This document shows, piece by piece, positions 10,374 to 19,045 of a stretch of DNA of 61,012 nt. Positions within the stretch are counted from its first letter, which is position 1. Every line of letters starts with the position of its first letter. The notes under the pieces are model-generated. The model saw nothing but the letters and a program-made list of their open reading frames with translations, had not been told where the DNA came from and did no database searches. The position numbers were made by a program, and so were the translations under genes. Origin of the DNA: Clostridia bacterium (GTDB lineage Bacteria; Bacillota; Clostridia; Oscillospirales; CAG-272). The DNA lies in NCBI GenBank assembly GCA_017625935.1, contig JAGALA010000037.1, positions 1 to 61,012 on the forward strand, given 5' to 3'.

Positions 10374-13300
10374 TTATTTGCCAGCTACGATTTTTTCGTA
10401 AAATTCTTTTTCCTTGTCACCAAGGTACTTTGCAGTAGCCAAAACGTTTTCAGCAACCTCGCACAAGCTAATCTTGCCGTTATCGTCTGTCGCAAGCTCG
10501 CCAAGGTCAAAGTCAACGTATTCAACGCCTCTGAAGTTCATAAGTCTTACAACTGTCTTTACTTCATATTCATCGTAGTAAGAAGATGGCTTAATTACAA
10601 CTGAGAATTCTCCATCGTCTGAGTAACGGTCTTGGCTATACTTACCGTATGATTCAACGCTCTTTGTTTCGCCGTCCTTGTTTGTAACGTATGTGATAAT
10701 TCTAACGTCACACTCGTATTCAATTTCAGCGAGCATTTCCATATCAATCTTATATGTAAGACGGATACCTGCATAGCCTGTTGTTCTTACTGAATATCCA
10801 ACAAATGACAAGAATTCACTTGAAAGAACCTTCTTTGCAATTTCCTTTTCGGATACACCGTTTTCGTCCGCAGGTAAGCCGCAACCTGAGCATACGTAAA
10901 TTTCCTTACCTGTATCGGTGTATGTTGGAACGTAATCCTGTGCCCAATGGTTTGTATGAACGTTTGTAGAAGCAATTGGGAATTGTGAGCCTACTCTTCC
11001 GCAACCCTTACATACAATTTGTTTAATACCGATAGCACCGCACTTTGCTTCCATAAATACTATTTCAGTATCGTAAACGTGAGTGCCGAGTGCAGGAATA
11101 ACAATATTTTCAACGTTTGTTCCGCAATCTGTACATGTTCCGTGACCGTAACCTGGTGTTGAACAGGTTGGTTCAAGGTCAGCTATTACATTGTCAACCT
11201 TATGTCCGAACTCTTCCTTTGGAAGTGTAACATTAAGCTCATTTGAGCATACAGGACACTTAGCAATGCATGAGCCATCAGTTGTGCAGGTTGGCTTTAC
11301 GTACTTGTCGCCGGAGAGAATATAGTCGCTTGCATCAACCTTACAGTCATGAGCTACCAAGTCAAGACCGTGGAAGGACATTGCCCAACCGTTTGGCCAC
11401 TTAGCAAGAGTTGGGGTAATACGGATTTTTGCAGCCTTTGCGCCGCTTGTCAAGGATTCGGACATATCAACGCTAATTGGGTTGTTTTTATCCAAAACGC
11501 CTACGGTATTCCATTTTGTGGTGTATACCGCAGTTACCTCGTCGTCTGCATTTATCCACTCAACCTTAAAGGTTGTGTTGTTACCGCTGGCATACATTAC
11601 TGCCTTTGTGAAAACATATTCACAGTCAAGAATAATTGTATATGTTGATCCGCTTGTACCGTACCAATATGTCAATGGGTCATCGTCAACGATTGCCTCA
11701 TATGAATCCTCGCCCAATATCGGATATCCCGCTGTTGGAGATTCGTCATAAAGCTCATCCTTCTCATTGAGATCAACCTCTACCTGATAGTTGCCCTTTA
11801 TGAATTCAAAATCAGCAACGCTGTCGGTATAAAGGAGCTTTCTTGTTTGCTTGATGGTTGTTTCGCCACAGCCGTCTCTCATACAGGTGAGCTTCTTTTG
11901 TCCGTAGCTAACTGTTGATGCTTTTCTTATAACAACGCCGTCATCCCAGTCGTGTCCAAGAGCATCTTTAATATCTGTAACGTATGTGGCATCACAGTTT
12001 TCAATTGCACAGCCCTTGCAGGAATAAAGCGTTGAGCCTTCGCTATCACAGTCGGGAGCGGTTACAACACCGTCATCCCAGTTGTGTGCAGTCGCAGGGA
12101 TATCATAATCCTTTGTTTCGCCGCAAGCGATACATCTCTTTGTAAGAACGCCGTTCACGGTTTCTGTTGCAGGAGTTGTAACAACACCATCATCATATTG
12201 GTGGAAGCCTGTTGCGGGAACGGTTTTCTTGATAACCTTGCCGCAATCGCAGGAATATTCAAGATATCCCGGGCGGTTACAGGTTGGGTTGCTTTCGCCT
12301 GTCTTTTCAAAAATGTGGTTACCCTCTTCAACGAAGGTTTCAATTTCCCACATAAATTCACTACCGTCGCCCTTACCGTTGGCAATTTCGATCTTAATCT
12401 TTGATGCTTCAACGAATGGGTCAAGCTTTACGTTAGTTGAGTCAACCGGAACGTCCTTAGAGTCGTAAACCTGGTCGCCCTCCATATTGAAAAGACGAAC
12501 TCTGATTTGTGAGATATTCATAAGAACCTCTTCAACAGAGCCGGAGTTTGCAAGCTCACCCTTACCGTTTAAGTGAAGGTTAAGCTCGGAAATTAAGTAG
12601 TCCTTAGTAAATTCCAAAACTATAGAATAGTTCCAGCCCTTCGGTGAACGTGTACCAACGTCGATCTTACCGTCAACAAGTGCCTTGGGTGACCAAGCCC
12701 ACCAGTTGTCACAGTAGTCGCCCTCGTTTGTACCTGTACCGTAGATATATGCCTCGGAAGCAATGTTTGACTTAACAACATCGCAGAATTCCTTCTCTAT
12801 CGAATAAGCTTTAATTTCTCTCAAGAAATCCACACCGCGGTCTGAAGTTGGGATATGTGACTGATCACGGGTGATAACGATTGTATCTGCAGCTACCTCA
12901 GCGCTAACAACCGCCTCATCCAAGCCGTTCATTGCAATCTTTTCCTCAAGCACAACGTCGCCAGCCTTGTAGAGTGTAACAGTCAATTCTTCGATTGAAT
13001 AGTTTTCATTTACTGATGCTCCTGTCGGCAAAGTACCTGAGCCGTTTGCATAAACAACAACGTCAGTAAAATAACGTGGAACAGCAAAGCTGTATTGAAT
13101 TGAGTAGTTTATAGTTCTACCCGTGTTAGAACCCGTAGACAAATCTCCATCTGTCAACGCGCCTAAATCATAATTTTTTGACGGAGCAATATTTATCGGC
13201 GTAAATTCTCCTGTATTGGATATGTAAAAGCTGCTGAGCGTTGCTTCGGAAATAATATTATCTCCCTCGCTTTGCTCTTGAGCATCAAGCGCTTCAACAT

Positions 13301-13388
13301 CCAAATCATTTCCACCCGCAAATGCAAAGCATGCAAATGCAGGAAGCAGCATTAGTACCGCTAATAAGAGTGATGCTATTTTTTTCAT
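10374..13388 (-). CDS. Large secreted protein with discoidin-like domains and CxxC/His repeats
   Basis: Encodes 1004 residues with a clear Sec signal peptide (MKKIASLLLAVLMLLPAFACFAFA). Three segments, roughly residues 55-200, 205-365 and 560-690, look like F5/8 type C (discoidin) folds: beta-rich, with ALTDGDLSTGS- and AIVDDDPLTYWYG-type starts. Between and after them lie two blocks of 40-50 residue repeats with the pattern H-x-W/Y-DDGVV ... C-x-x-C-G (about 370-530 and 695-880), known from other Clostridia surface proteins. The C-terminal 120 residues (from about GYSVRTTGYAG) form a separate domain. No LPxTG anchor is visible, so it is probably released or held by binding. It is cotranscribed with the lipoprotein upstream. 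A carbohydrate-binding or adhesive role is inferred only. Confidence 0.85.
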   Translation of the reverse strand: MKKIASLLLAVLMLLPAFACFAFAGGNDLDVEALDAQEQSEGDNIISEATLSSFYISNTGEFTPINIAPSKNYDLGALTDGDLSTGSNTGRTINYSIQYSFAVPRYFTDVVVYANGSGTLPTGASVNENYSIEELTVTLYKAGDVVLEEKIAMNGLDEAVVSAEVAADTIVITRDQSHIPTSDRGVDFLREIKAYSIEKEFCDVVKSNIASEAYIYGTGTNEGDYCDNWWAWSPKALVDGKIDVGTRSPKGWNYSIVLEFTKDYLISELNLHLNGKGELANSGSVEEVLMNISQIRVRLFNMEGDQVYDSKDVPVDSTNVKLDPFVEASKIKIEIANGKGDGSEFMWEIETFVEEGNHIFEKTGESNPTCNRPGYLEYSCDCGKVIKKTVPATGFHQYDDGVVTTPATETVNGVLTKRCIACGETKDYDIPATAHNWDDGVVTAPDCDSEGSTLYSCKGCAIENCDATYVTDIKDALGHDWDDGVVIRKASTVSYGQKKLTCMRDGCGETTIKQTRKLLYTDSVADFEFIKGNYQVEVDLNEKDELYDESPTAGYPILGEDSYEAIVDDDPLTYWYGTSGSTYTIILDCEYVFTKAVMYASGNNTTFKVEWINADDEVTAVYTTKWNTVGVLDKNNPISVDMSESLTSGAKAAKIRITPTLAKWPNGWAMSFHGLDLVAHDCKVDASDYILSGDKYVKPTCTTDGSCIAKCPVCSNELNVTLPKEEFGHKVDNVIADLEPTCSTPGYGHGTCTDCGTNVENIVIPALGTHVYDTEIVFMEAKCGAIGIKQIVCKGCGRVGSQFPIASTNVHTNHWAQDYVPTYTDTGKEIYVCSGCGLPADENGVSEKEIAKKVLSSEFLSFVGYSVRTTGYAGIRLTYKIDMEMLAEIEYECDVRIITYVTNKDGETKSVESYGKYSQDRYSDDGEFSVVIKPSSYYDEYEVKTVVRLMNFRGVEYVDFDLGELATDDNGKISLCEVAENVLATAKYLGDKEKEFYEKIVAGK

Positions 13389-13406
13389 ACTTATCCCCTT
13401 TGTAAA

Positions 13407-13628
13407 TTAAAATTCAACAACGTTATCAAACGAAGTATCATCGTTTGCGTCGTCAGGCAATGGCACTTGTGGCTTTTGCTGTGACGAGCCCGTGTCTGTT
13501 GAGGTGCTTGTTTGTGTATCGTCGCTGCCGGATGATGTGTCTGTGCCACCGCCGATGCTGCAGCTACACAAAATCAACATAGATACGATCATTAAAGCAA
13601 CCAAAGTCAATGAAAGAATTTTTTTCAT
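13407..13628 (-). CDS. Small Ser/Thr-rich lipoprotein
   Basis: Encodes 73 residues. A signal peptide ends in a lipobox-like LILCSC, after which the mature part is Gly/Ser/Thr/Asp-rich with no recognised fold (TDTSSGSDDTQTSTSTDTGS). A GGAGG site precedes the ATG. The gene is 18 bp upstream of the 1004-residue secreted protein and shares its promoter, so the two may act together at the cell surface. Function is unknown. Confidence 0.75.
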   Translation of the reverse strand: MKKILSLTLVALMIVSMLILCSCSIGGGTDTSSGSDDTQTSTSTDTGSSQQKPQVPLPDDANDDTSFDNVVEF

Positions 13629-13690
13629 TTGTCCCTCCTTGATTGTTTCATACGAAACTATCCTATAGATATAATTTTTCTACATATAAT

Positions 13691-13719
13691 AATATAACAT
13701 AAAATAAGGGCTTTGTCAA
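13691..13719 (-). promoter_or_regulatory. Promoter of the lipoprotein/secreted-protein operon
   Basis: TTGACA (13719-13714), 17 bp, TATATT (13696-13691) on the minus strand. A small GTTTC/GAAAC hairpin follows in the leader. Confidence 0.75.
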
Positions 13720-13854
13720 GTTGCATAAACACAATTATTTAATATTTAACAATTTGTCCAATTGTAACAAATTGTCCGTCATTTTTCACTTTTGAATGCT
13801 TTGTTTTTTGTTCAAATTGCCAATTTTTAACCTGTCGGCATATCATCAAATAAT

Positions 13855-13893
13855 AAAAAAGGCTCGGAACTGCATACAATTCCGAGTCTTTTT
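13855..13893 (-). terminator. tRNA-Lys terminator
   Basis: An approximately 9-bp stem, GGCTCGGAA/TTCCGAGTC, is flanked by A and T runs on both sides. It begins directly after the tRNA 3' end. Confidence 0.85.
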
Positions 13894-13894
13894 A

Positions 13895-13970
13895 TGGTGC
13901 TCTTGCGGAGATTCGAACTCCGGACACCTTGATTAAAAGTCAAGTGCTCTACCGTCTGAGCTACAAGGGC
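13895..13970 (-). tRNA. tRNA-Lys (anticodon TTT)
   Basis: The 76-nt cloverleaf reads 5' GCCCTTG acceptor, GCTC/GAGC D stem, CTTGA-CTTTTAA-TCAAG anticodon arm with TTT, CGGAG-TTCGAAT-CTCCG T arm, CAAGAGC, then A and an encoded CCA. The acceptor stem has one C-A mismatch at position 3:70. It has its own promoter and terminator, so it is transcribed alone. Confidence 0.95.
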
Positions 13971-13988
13971 ATCATTTAGTGCTTACCT

Positions 13989-14017
13989 ATAATATCACAC
14001 AAAGTTGGCTTTGTCAA
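13989..14017 (-). promoter_or_regulatory. tRNA-Lys promoter
   Basis: A perfect TTGACA (14017-14012), 17 bp, TATTAT (13994-13989) on the minus strand, giving a start a few bases before the mature tRNA. Confidence 0.85.
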
Positions 14018-14059
14018 TACCTTTTTTCAAAAAAACTGATTTTTTAAGTCGCCATTTTG

Positions 14060-14088
14060 TTGACATAGCATTTAAATAATGATATAAT
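14060..14088 (+). promoter_or_regulatory. Promoter of the esterase-SDR pair
   Basis: A consensus promoter, TTGACA (14060-14065), 17 bp, TATAAT (14083-14088), in divergent orientation to the tRNA promoter. Confidence 0.85.
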
Positions 14089-14140
14089 GTTTTTGGCTAT
14101 AAATTCTTTTTGTGCCAAGTTTTTAGGTTAAGAGGTCATT

Positions 14141-14911
14141 ATGGAAAAAATTATGCTTTGGCAGAAGCCACCCTACATTGAATATACGAATAACGGCTTT
14201 GAGCCGTCAATCACACCGAAAATTGTAAATGATAAGAAAACTGCCGTTTTGGTTTGTCCCGGCGGTGGATACGGCGGAAAAGCCGATCACGAAAAGGGAG
14301 TTATCGGAGATATGTTCAACGAGCATGGCATTAACTCGTTTATTCTTGATTACAACGTAGCGCCGTGCCACAAGTTTGCTCCGCTTTCCGATATTCAGCG
14401 TGCGATAAGAACCATTCGTTCACTTGGCTTTGAAAAGGTAGCGGTTTGCGGCTTTTCTGCCGGTGGGCACTTGATTTGCTCTTCCGCTACGCTTTATGAC
14501 TACCCCGCTTACGAAAAAGCGGACGAAATTGACGAATTGAGCGCACGCCCCGATGCTTTTATTCCCTGCTATGCAGTTGTAACCTTCCAAGACGAGTTTA
14601 CACATTTGGGCTCAAGGCAAAATCTCTTGTCGGATGAATGGCAAAACAAGGAGCTTATCGACCTCTTTTCAACAGAAAAGAACGTAAATAAAGACACTCC
14701 CCCCGCATTTATTTGGCATACTGCAACCGACAACCTCGTGCCTGTAAGAAACTCACTTGAGCTTGCAAGCGCGCTTAGCAAGAACGGAGTTTATTTCGAG
14801 CTTCACATATTCCCTGTTGGTTGCCACGGTCTCGGTCTTGCCTATGACCACGAGGATATAGGCATTTGGAGCGACTGTGCTTGCACATTCTTGAAAAAAT
14901 TAAATTTTTAG
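14141..14911 (+). CDS. Alpha/beta-hydrolase, acetyl-xylan-esterase-like
   Basis: Encodes a 256-residue cytoplasmic alpha/beta hydrolase with no signal peptide. The oxyanion-hole motif CPGGGYGG (about residue 45) and the nucleophile elbow GFSAGG (about 107) are followed by a candidate Asp in HTATDNLVPV and a His in GCHGLGL, completing the triad. This pattern is close to bacterial acetylesterases acting on acetylated sugars (BD-FAE type). It is 18 bp upstream of the SDR gene, with which it forms an operon. The substrate is not known. Confidence 0.85.
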   Translation: MEKIMLWQKPPYIEYTNNGFEPSITPKIVNDKKTAVLVCPGGGYGGKADHEKGVIGDMFNEHGINSFILDYNVAPCHKFAPLSDIQRAIRTIRSLGFEKVAVCGFSAGGHLICSSATLYDYPAYEKADEIDELSARPDAFIPCYAVVTFQDEFTHLGSRQNLLSDEWQNKELIDLFSTEKNVNKDTPPAFIWHTATDNLVPVRNSLELASALSKNGVYFELHIFPVGCHGLGLAYDHEDIGIWSDCACTFLKKLNF

Positions 14912-14929
14912 CGGAGATTATAAGATTAT

Positions 14930-15685
14930 ATGAATATTGCTATTATAACCGGAGCATCAAGCGGTCTCGGCACTGAATACTACAAGGTAATACAGGACGA
15001 GGTGCTTGACGAGGTTTGGATCATCGCAAGGCGCGAGGGTGCGCTAAACGAAATTTCGCAAAAATACGGAAAAATCAAAACAAGAGTTATACCGCTTGAC
15101 TTGACGGTTGATGAAAGTCACGAAAAGCTCCTTAATATCATTAAGGAAGAAAATCCGAATATTAAGTATCTTTTCAATAACGCTGGCTTCGGTGCTTACG
15201 GTAAGCTTGACGAAATTGACCTTTCGAAGCAAACAAATATGATTGATTTGAACGTAAAAGCGCTTACCAAAATTACATACTATGCTCTCGGATATATGCA
15301 AGAGGGTGCAAAAATCATAAATACCGCTTCTATCGTTGCGTTTGCGCCTGTTCCAAATATGGCAGTATATTCCGCAACGAAAAAGTACGTAATGAGCTTT
15401 AGCCGCGCACTAAGGCATGAATTGAGAAAAAGAAAAATCAACGTAACCGCCGTTTGCCCCGGTGCTATGCCAACGGAGTTTTTCACGGTTGCGGGTGTTG
15501 ACAGCGACAAAAAAAGCTTAATCAACAAAATGCCCTTCTGCAATACCGCAAAGGTTGCAAAGAACGGCTTCAAGGCAGCTAAACGCGGCAGAGCCGTATA
15601 TACACCGAGATTGCTTTACAAGTTTTTAAGATTGGTTGGCAAGATAGTTCCGCATAGCATTCTTATAAAATTTGTTTCTGCATAA
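14930..15685 (+). CDS. Short-chain dehydrogenase/reductase
   Basis: Encodes a 251-residue classical SDR. It has the cofactor glycine motif TGASSGLG at residue 8, the NNAG-like FNNAGFG, the catalytic Ser in NTASIVAF and the YSATKKY active site (Tyr and Lys). The C-terminus is basic and hydrophobic, unlike most soluble SDRs. It is the second gene of the esterase operon and ends at a strong terminator. Substrate unknown. Confidence 0.88.
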   Translation: MNIAIITGASSGLGTEYYKVIQDEVLDEVWIIARREGALNEISQKYGKIKTRVIPLDLTVDESHEKLLNIIKEENPNIKYLFNNAGFGAYGKLDEIDLSKQTNMIDLNVKALTKITYYALGYMQEGAKIINTASIVAFAPVPNMAVYSATKKYVMSFSRALRHELRKRKINVTAVCPGAMPTEFFTVAGVDSDKKSLINKMPFCNTAKVAKNGFKAAKRGRAVYTPRLLYKFLRLVGKIVPHSILIKFVSA

Positions 15686-15699
15686 TTTCTACAAATTAC

Positions 15700-15731
15700 A
15701 CCACTCCGCCTCACTAAGCGGAGTGGTTTTG
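15700..15731 (+). terminator. Terminator of the esterase-SDR operon
   Basis: A 10-bp stem, ACCACTCCGC/GCGGAGTGGT, followed by TTTTGTTTA. Confidence 0.9.
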
Positions 15732-15771
15732 TTTATTTTTTACAATTTTTTTACACTAAGCGATTTTTTCC

Positions 15772-15799
15772 TTGCTTTTCAATATTTTCGTGTTATAAT
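15772..15799 (+). promoter_or_regulatory. Promoter of the Na/Pi cotransporter gene
   Basis: TTGCTT (15772-15777), 16 bp, TATAAT (15794-15799), with a 45-50 nt leader. Confidence 0.65.
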
Positions 15800-15848
15800 A
15801 TAATCGGAGAAAATTAGAATTATCCAAAGCACAGAAAGGAAACATAAA

Positions 15849-17687
15849 ATGAGTGTTGTTGAAATTTTAATCAGAATTGCCACAATGCTTGGCGGTCTTG
15901 CAATGTTCCTTTACGGAATGAGCATGATGACAAACGGTCTTGAAAAAATGGCCGGCGGCAAGCTTGAGGTCATACTTAAAAAGGCGTCCTCGAATAAATT
16001 CAAGGGTATGGCGCTCGGTGCGGGTGTAACTGCCGTTATTCAGTCATCGTCTGCCACAACCGTTATGATTGTAGGTCTTGTTGGCTCAGGCATTATGACT
16101 CTTCCGCAAACCATCGGTATGCTTATGGGTACTAACATCGGTACAACCATCACGCCTTGGATTACGGGCTTGCCGTATCTCGATGCAAGCAAGCTCAATA
16201 TAGATGCGCGTTGGATTGAAGTATTAAAGCTTCTTAAGCCATCGTTCTTTGCTCCTATCATCGCGGTTATCGGTATTGCTCTTATAATGTTTTTCAGCAA
16301 GAAAAGAAAATTAAACAAGGATATCGGTACACTCTGCCTCGGCTTTGCAATTCTTATGCAGGGCATGGAGCTTATGTCAATGGCGGTTGACTTCTTAGAG
16401 GACCAAAAATACAACGATATTCTGCTTAACATAATTGACTTTTTCCAAACTCCTTGGATTGGCGTATGGATTGGTCTTATTCTTGCAACACTTTTCACTA
16501 CTATAATTCAATCATCCTCTGCATCTGTCGGTGTTTTACAGGTGCTTGTAGGTGCGGCTGCTCTTTCGGGAACTGATATTCCTTTTAAGGTTGCCATTCC
16601 TATCATTCTCGGCTTTAACATCGGTACTTGTGTAACGGCGGTTATTTCAAGCCTTGGAGCAAACAGAAACGCAAAGCGTGTTGCTATAACTCACCTTGTT
16701 ATCAAGCTGTTTGCCGTTGCGCTCTGCTTTATTCCGTTCTTAATTACTTGCTTAACACCGCTTGACGAGCTTTGGTACAGCAAGGGTGTTACCGTATGGA
16801 CAATTGCGATTTTCCATACACTCTTTAATGTCGTAACGACGCTTGTATTGCTTCCTTGCTCGAAGCTGTTTGAAAAAATCGCTTACCTCCTTGTTAAAGA
16901 TAAGGAAGAAAAGGAAAAGGTTGCTTACATCGACCCGATTCTTATTTCAAAGTCACCCGCGATTGCACTTTCCGAGTGCGGCAACCTAACTGATGAAATG
17001 TGCGTGCTTTCCTGTGACGCACTCAATCTTGCAATTGATTCTCTTTACAATTACGACAAAAAAACCGCGCAGGAAATTATCGAAAAAGAGGGATTGATTG
17101 ACAAGTACGAGGACCACATCGGAACTTACCTCGTTCAAATTGCTTCTCATTCTCTTACACGTGCGGACAGTAACTTGAACTCAAAGCTTCTTCACACTAT
17201 AGGTAACTTTGAGCGTCTTAGCGACCACGCAGTTAATATTAACGACGTTTCTGAGGAATTAAAGACGAAGAATATCGTCTTTTCCGATGAGGCGAAGGCA
17301 GAAATTGCGGTTATCACGGACGCGATAAAGGAAATCCTTCAAATTACGTCAAAATCATTTATCGATAATGATTTGGCTATTGCAAAGAAGGTTGAACCGC
17401 TCGAGCAGGTAATCGACAAGCTTATCGCAACGACAAAGGCAAATCACATAACAAGACTTCAAAAGGGTGCTTGTACAATTGAGCTTGGCTTTGTGCTTTC
17501 CGACCTTCTTAACAACTACGAAAGAATTTCGGACCACTGCTCTAACATTGCGGTTGCAATTATCGAAACCGCACATAATAGCTTTGGCACACACGAATAC
17601 CTCAATGCGGTTAAGAACGAAAACGACGACGAATTCCAAAACGATTTCAAGGAATTTGCGGGCAAGTATTCAATTATACAGAAATAA
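15849..17687 (+). CDS. Na/Pi cotransporter family protein with PhoU-like domain
   Basis: Encodes a 612-residue membrane protein. The first 340 residues carry the two inverted NaPi-II repeats, each with the QSSSA signature (QSSSATTVMIVGLV and QSSSASVGVLQVL), predicting sodium-dependent phosphate uptake. From about residue 370 to 590 there are PhoU-like helices (LHTIGNFERLSDHAVNI and LLNNYERISDHCSNIA with the E-R-x-S-D-H metal motif). AAAGGA precedes the ATG. The gene is monocistronic. A large non-terminator hairpin and a mini-hairpin array follow its stop codon. Confidence 0.92.
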   Translation: MSVVEILIRIATMLGGLAMFLYGMSMMTNGLEKMAGGKLEVILKKASSNKFKGMALGAGVTAVIQSSSATTVMIVGLVGSGIMTLPQTIGMLMGTNIGTTITPWITGLPYLDASKLNIDARWIEVLKLLKPSFFAPIIAVIGIALIMFFSKKRKLNKDIGTLCLGFAILMQGMELMSMAVDFLEDQKYNDILLNIIDFFQTPWIGVWIGLILATLFTTIIQSSSASVGVLQVLVGAAALSGTDIPFKVAIPIILGFNIGTCVTAVISSLGANRNAKRVAITHLVIKLFAVALCFIPFLITCLTPLDELWYSKGVTVWTIAIFHTLFNVVTTLVLLPCSKLFEKIAYLLVKDKEEKEKVAYIDPILISKSPAIALSECGNLTDEMCVLSCDALNLAIDSLYNYDKKTAQEIIEKEGLIDKYEDHIGTYLVQIASHSLTRADSNLNSKLLHTIGNFERLSDHAVNINDVSEELKTKNIVFSDEAKAEIAVITDAIKEILQITSKSFIDNDLAIAKKVEPLEQVIDKLIATTKANHITRLQKGACTIELGFVLSDLLNNYERISDHCSNIAVAIIETAHNSFGTHEYLNAVKNENDDEFQNDFKEFAGKYSIIQK

Positions 17688-17705
17688 TAATCAAGGGAAG
17701 GCGAA

Positions 17706-17737
17706 TAGCGTGATACTCTTAGAGGAGTATCACGCTA
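17706..17737 (+). repeat. 13-bp perfect inverted repeat after the Na/Pi gene
   Basis: TAGCGTGATACTC and its reverse complement flank a 6-nt loop (TTAGAG), 19 nt after the Na/Pi stop. No T tract follows, so it is not a standard terminator; it could stabilise the mRNA 3' end. Confidence 0.75.
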
Positions 17738-17744
17738 AACTATT

Positions 17745-17884
17745 ATTGCCCTAGGGGCAAGTTATAAACTATGATATGCTTCGCATAGTTATGATTGGCT
17801 TCGCCAAGTTATAAATTAGTAGGGCAATTATATCATAACATTTGCCTGGCAAATTCATAACGGCGAGCATAGCGTGCCTCATAA
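17745..17884. repeat. Mini-hairpin array with GTTATRA / TCATAAC spacers
   Basis: Short perfect hairpins occur in series: TTGCCC-TAG-GGGCAA, TATGC-TTC-GCATA and TTGGC-TTC-GCCAA, each followed by GTTATAA or GTTATGA. After the motif TAGGGCAAT (17820-17828), which is complementary to 17745-17753, the arrangement flips: TCATAAC, the reverse complement of the spacer, now precedes ATTTGCC-T-GGCAAAT and an imperfect GGC...GCC hairpin. No open frame fits this region. Confidence 0.7.
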
Positions 17885-17903
17885 CTCTAAACTAAAACCG
17901 ACA

Positions 17904-17943
17904 GAAAAAGAGCAAGAATCTCGAAGGAATTCTTGCTCTTTTT
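17904..17943 (-). terminator. Terminator of the ComEC-like gene, probably bidirectional
   Basis: A 10-bp stem, GAGCAAGAAT/ATTCTTGCTC, flanked by A and T runs, adjacent to the stop at 17946. It may also end rightward transcription from the Na/Pi gene. Confidence 0.85.
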
Positions 17944-17945
17944 CT

Positions 17946-18989
17946 TTAATTGGAAACAGAAACGGTAATCTTCTCACCGTCGGTTGTCAAAATTATCGTA
18001 CCCGACTCGTCTGTGCGATAAATTTTATCTTCGCCAACCGCCTTTTTGAATCTTGCCATTGCTTCAGCGTGCGGATGTCCGTAATCATTGTCCTCGCCGC
18101 AGCTGATAATTATGTAAGCAGGAGATGCGGCATCGATGATATCCTGGCAGGATGACGTGCTTGAGCCGTGATGTCCCGCCTTGAAAACATCACAGTCTAA
18201 AACATCGTCAAGCTTGCTTCCGTATTTATCAACCAATGCTTCCTCGCCCTTTTTCTCAGAGTCGCCTGTGAAAAGGAGCTTTGTTTCACCCCATCTTGCC
18301 ATAACGATAATGCTATAGTCGTTGGAATTACTGTATTCGTCCTTGACAGGCCCAAAGAATTCAAGCTCCAAGTCCGCCTTGTCGCCCTCCTTTTCGGGGT
18401 CAATTACGCCGACGTTTATCACTCTGTCCTTTTCGCTGTCGATATCGATTATATCGTCAACCTCTATTCTGTCGCCTATATCGTCGCTTGCCTCAATAAC
18501 GGAAACATAAATTTCGGGAAGGGCTTTCACCTTATCCATAAAGGTGCGGTACATAACCTGCTCCTTGCCTGTGTCGGCATTTATCTTTTTCTGGTCGGGG
18601 ATGATTAAGTTTGCAACCTTAAATTCCTCTAAAACCTCGGTTGCCTCACCGTAGTGGTCGGAATCGAAGTGGGTAATTATAAAATAGTCGATGGTTTCAA
18701 CGCTTTTGTCCTTTAGGTATTTTATCATTGTGTTATCTTCGTCCTTTTCGCCCGTGTCAATAAGAACGGTCATGCCGTCGGCAAAAATAAGCGTTGAGTC
18801 TCCCTGTCCGACATCTATGTAGTGTACCTCGGCTGAGCCATCGGGAATTTCATACTGCTCCTTCGGTGCGAAAAATTCCTTATAAATAAAAATGCCCGCT
18901 ATAACCAATACAACAAGTAAAATCGGTATTAATATAATTGGGTATTTAAGTATCGTTTTGTTAATTTTCTTTTTAGTGCGCTTGTTCAT
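17946..18989 (-). CDS. Membrane-anchored ComEC/Rec2-like metallo-hydrolase
   Basis: Encodes 347 residues: a basic N-terminus, one transmembrane helix (about 16-37) and an extracellular metallo-beta-lactamase fold. The metal site THFDSDHYG (HxDxDH) is intact and the domain begins with VHYIDVGQGDSTLI, the hallmark of the ComEC C-terminal domain. A second His lies in KAGHHGSSTS. It lacks the ComEC channel region, so it is not a DNA-uptake channel by itself; these stand-alone forms are thought to be nucleases or phosphodiesterases. GGAGG precedes the ATG. It lies downstream of queT but has its own promoter. Confidence 0.85.
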   Translation of the reverse strand: MNKRTKKKINKTILKYPIILIPILLVVLVIAGIFIYKEFFAPKEQYEIPDGSAEVHYIDVGQGDSTLIFADGMTVLIDTGEKDEDNTMIKYLKDKSVETIDYFIITHFDSDHYGEATEVLEEFKVANLIIPDQKKINADTGKEQVMYRTFMDKVKALPEIYVSVIEASDDIGDRIEVDDIIDIDSEKDRVINVGVIDPEKEGDKADLELEFFGPVKDEYSNSNDYSIIVMARWGETKLLFTGDSEKKGEEALVDKYGSKLDDVLDCDVFKAGHHGSSTSSCQDIIDAASPAYIIISCGEDNDYGHPHAEAMARFKKAVGEDKIYRTDESGTIILTTDGEKITVSVSN

Positions 18990-19016
18990 TCTCTACCTCC
19001 AATATATTATAGATAT

Positions 19017-19045
19017 ATTTTACCATATAATTTATAAAAAAACAA
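19017..19045 (-). promoter_or_regulatory. Promoter of the ComEC-like gene
   Basis: TTGTTT (19045-19040), 17 bp, TAAAAT (19022-19017). The -35 box lies within the T tract of the queT terminator. Confidence 0.6.

Noticed and set aside
10217..10438. Plus-strand 73-codon frame after rnhA
   Set aside because: It spans two terminators and the 3' end of the opposing secreted-protein gene.
17745..17884. CRISPR array
   Set aside because: Units are about 20 nt with variable palindromes and a constant 7-nt spacer; no direct repeat of 24-37 nt and no cas gene.
18197..18510. Overlapping frames within the ComEC-like gene
   Set aside because: They are alternative-frame shadows of a conserved metallo-hydrolase.
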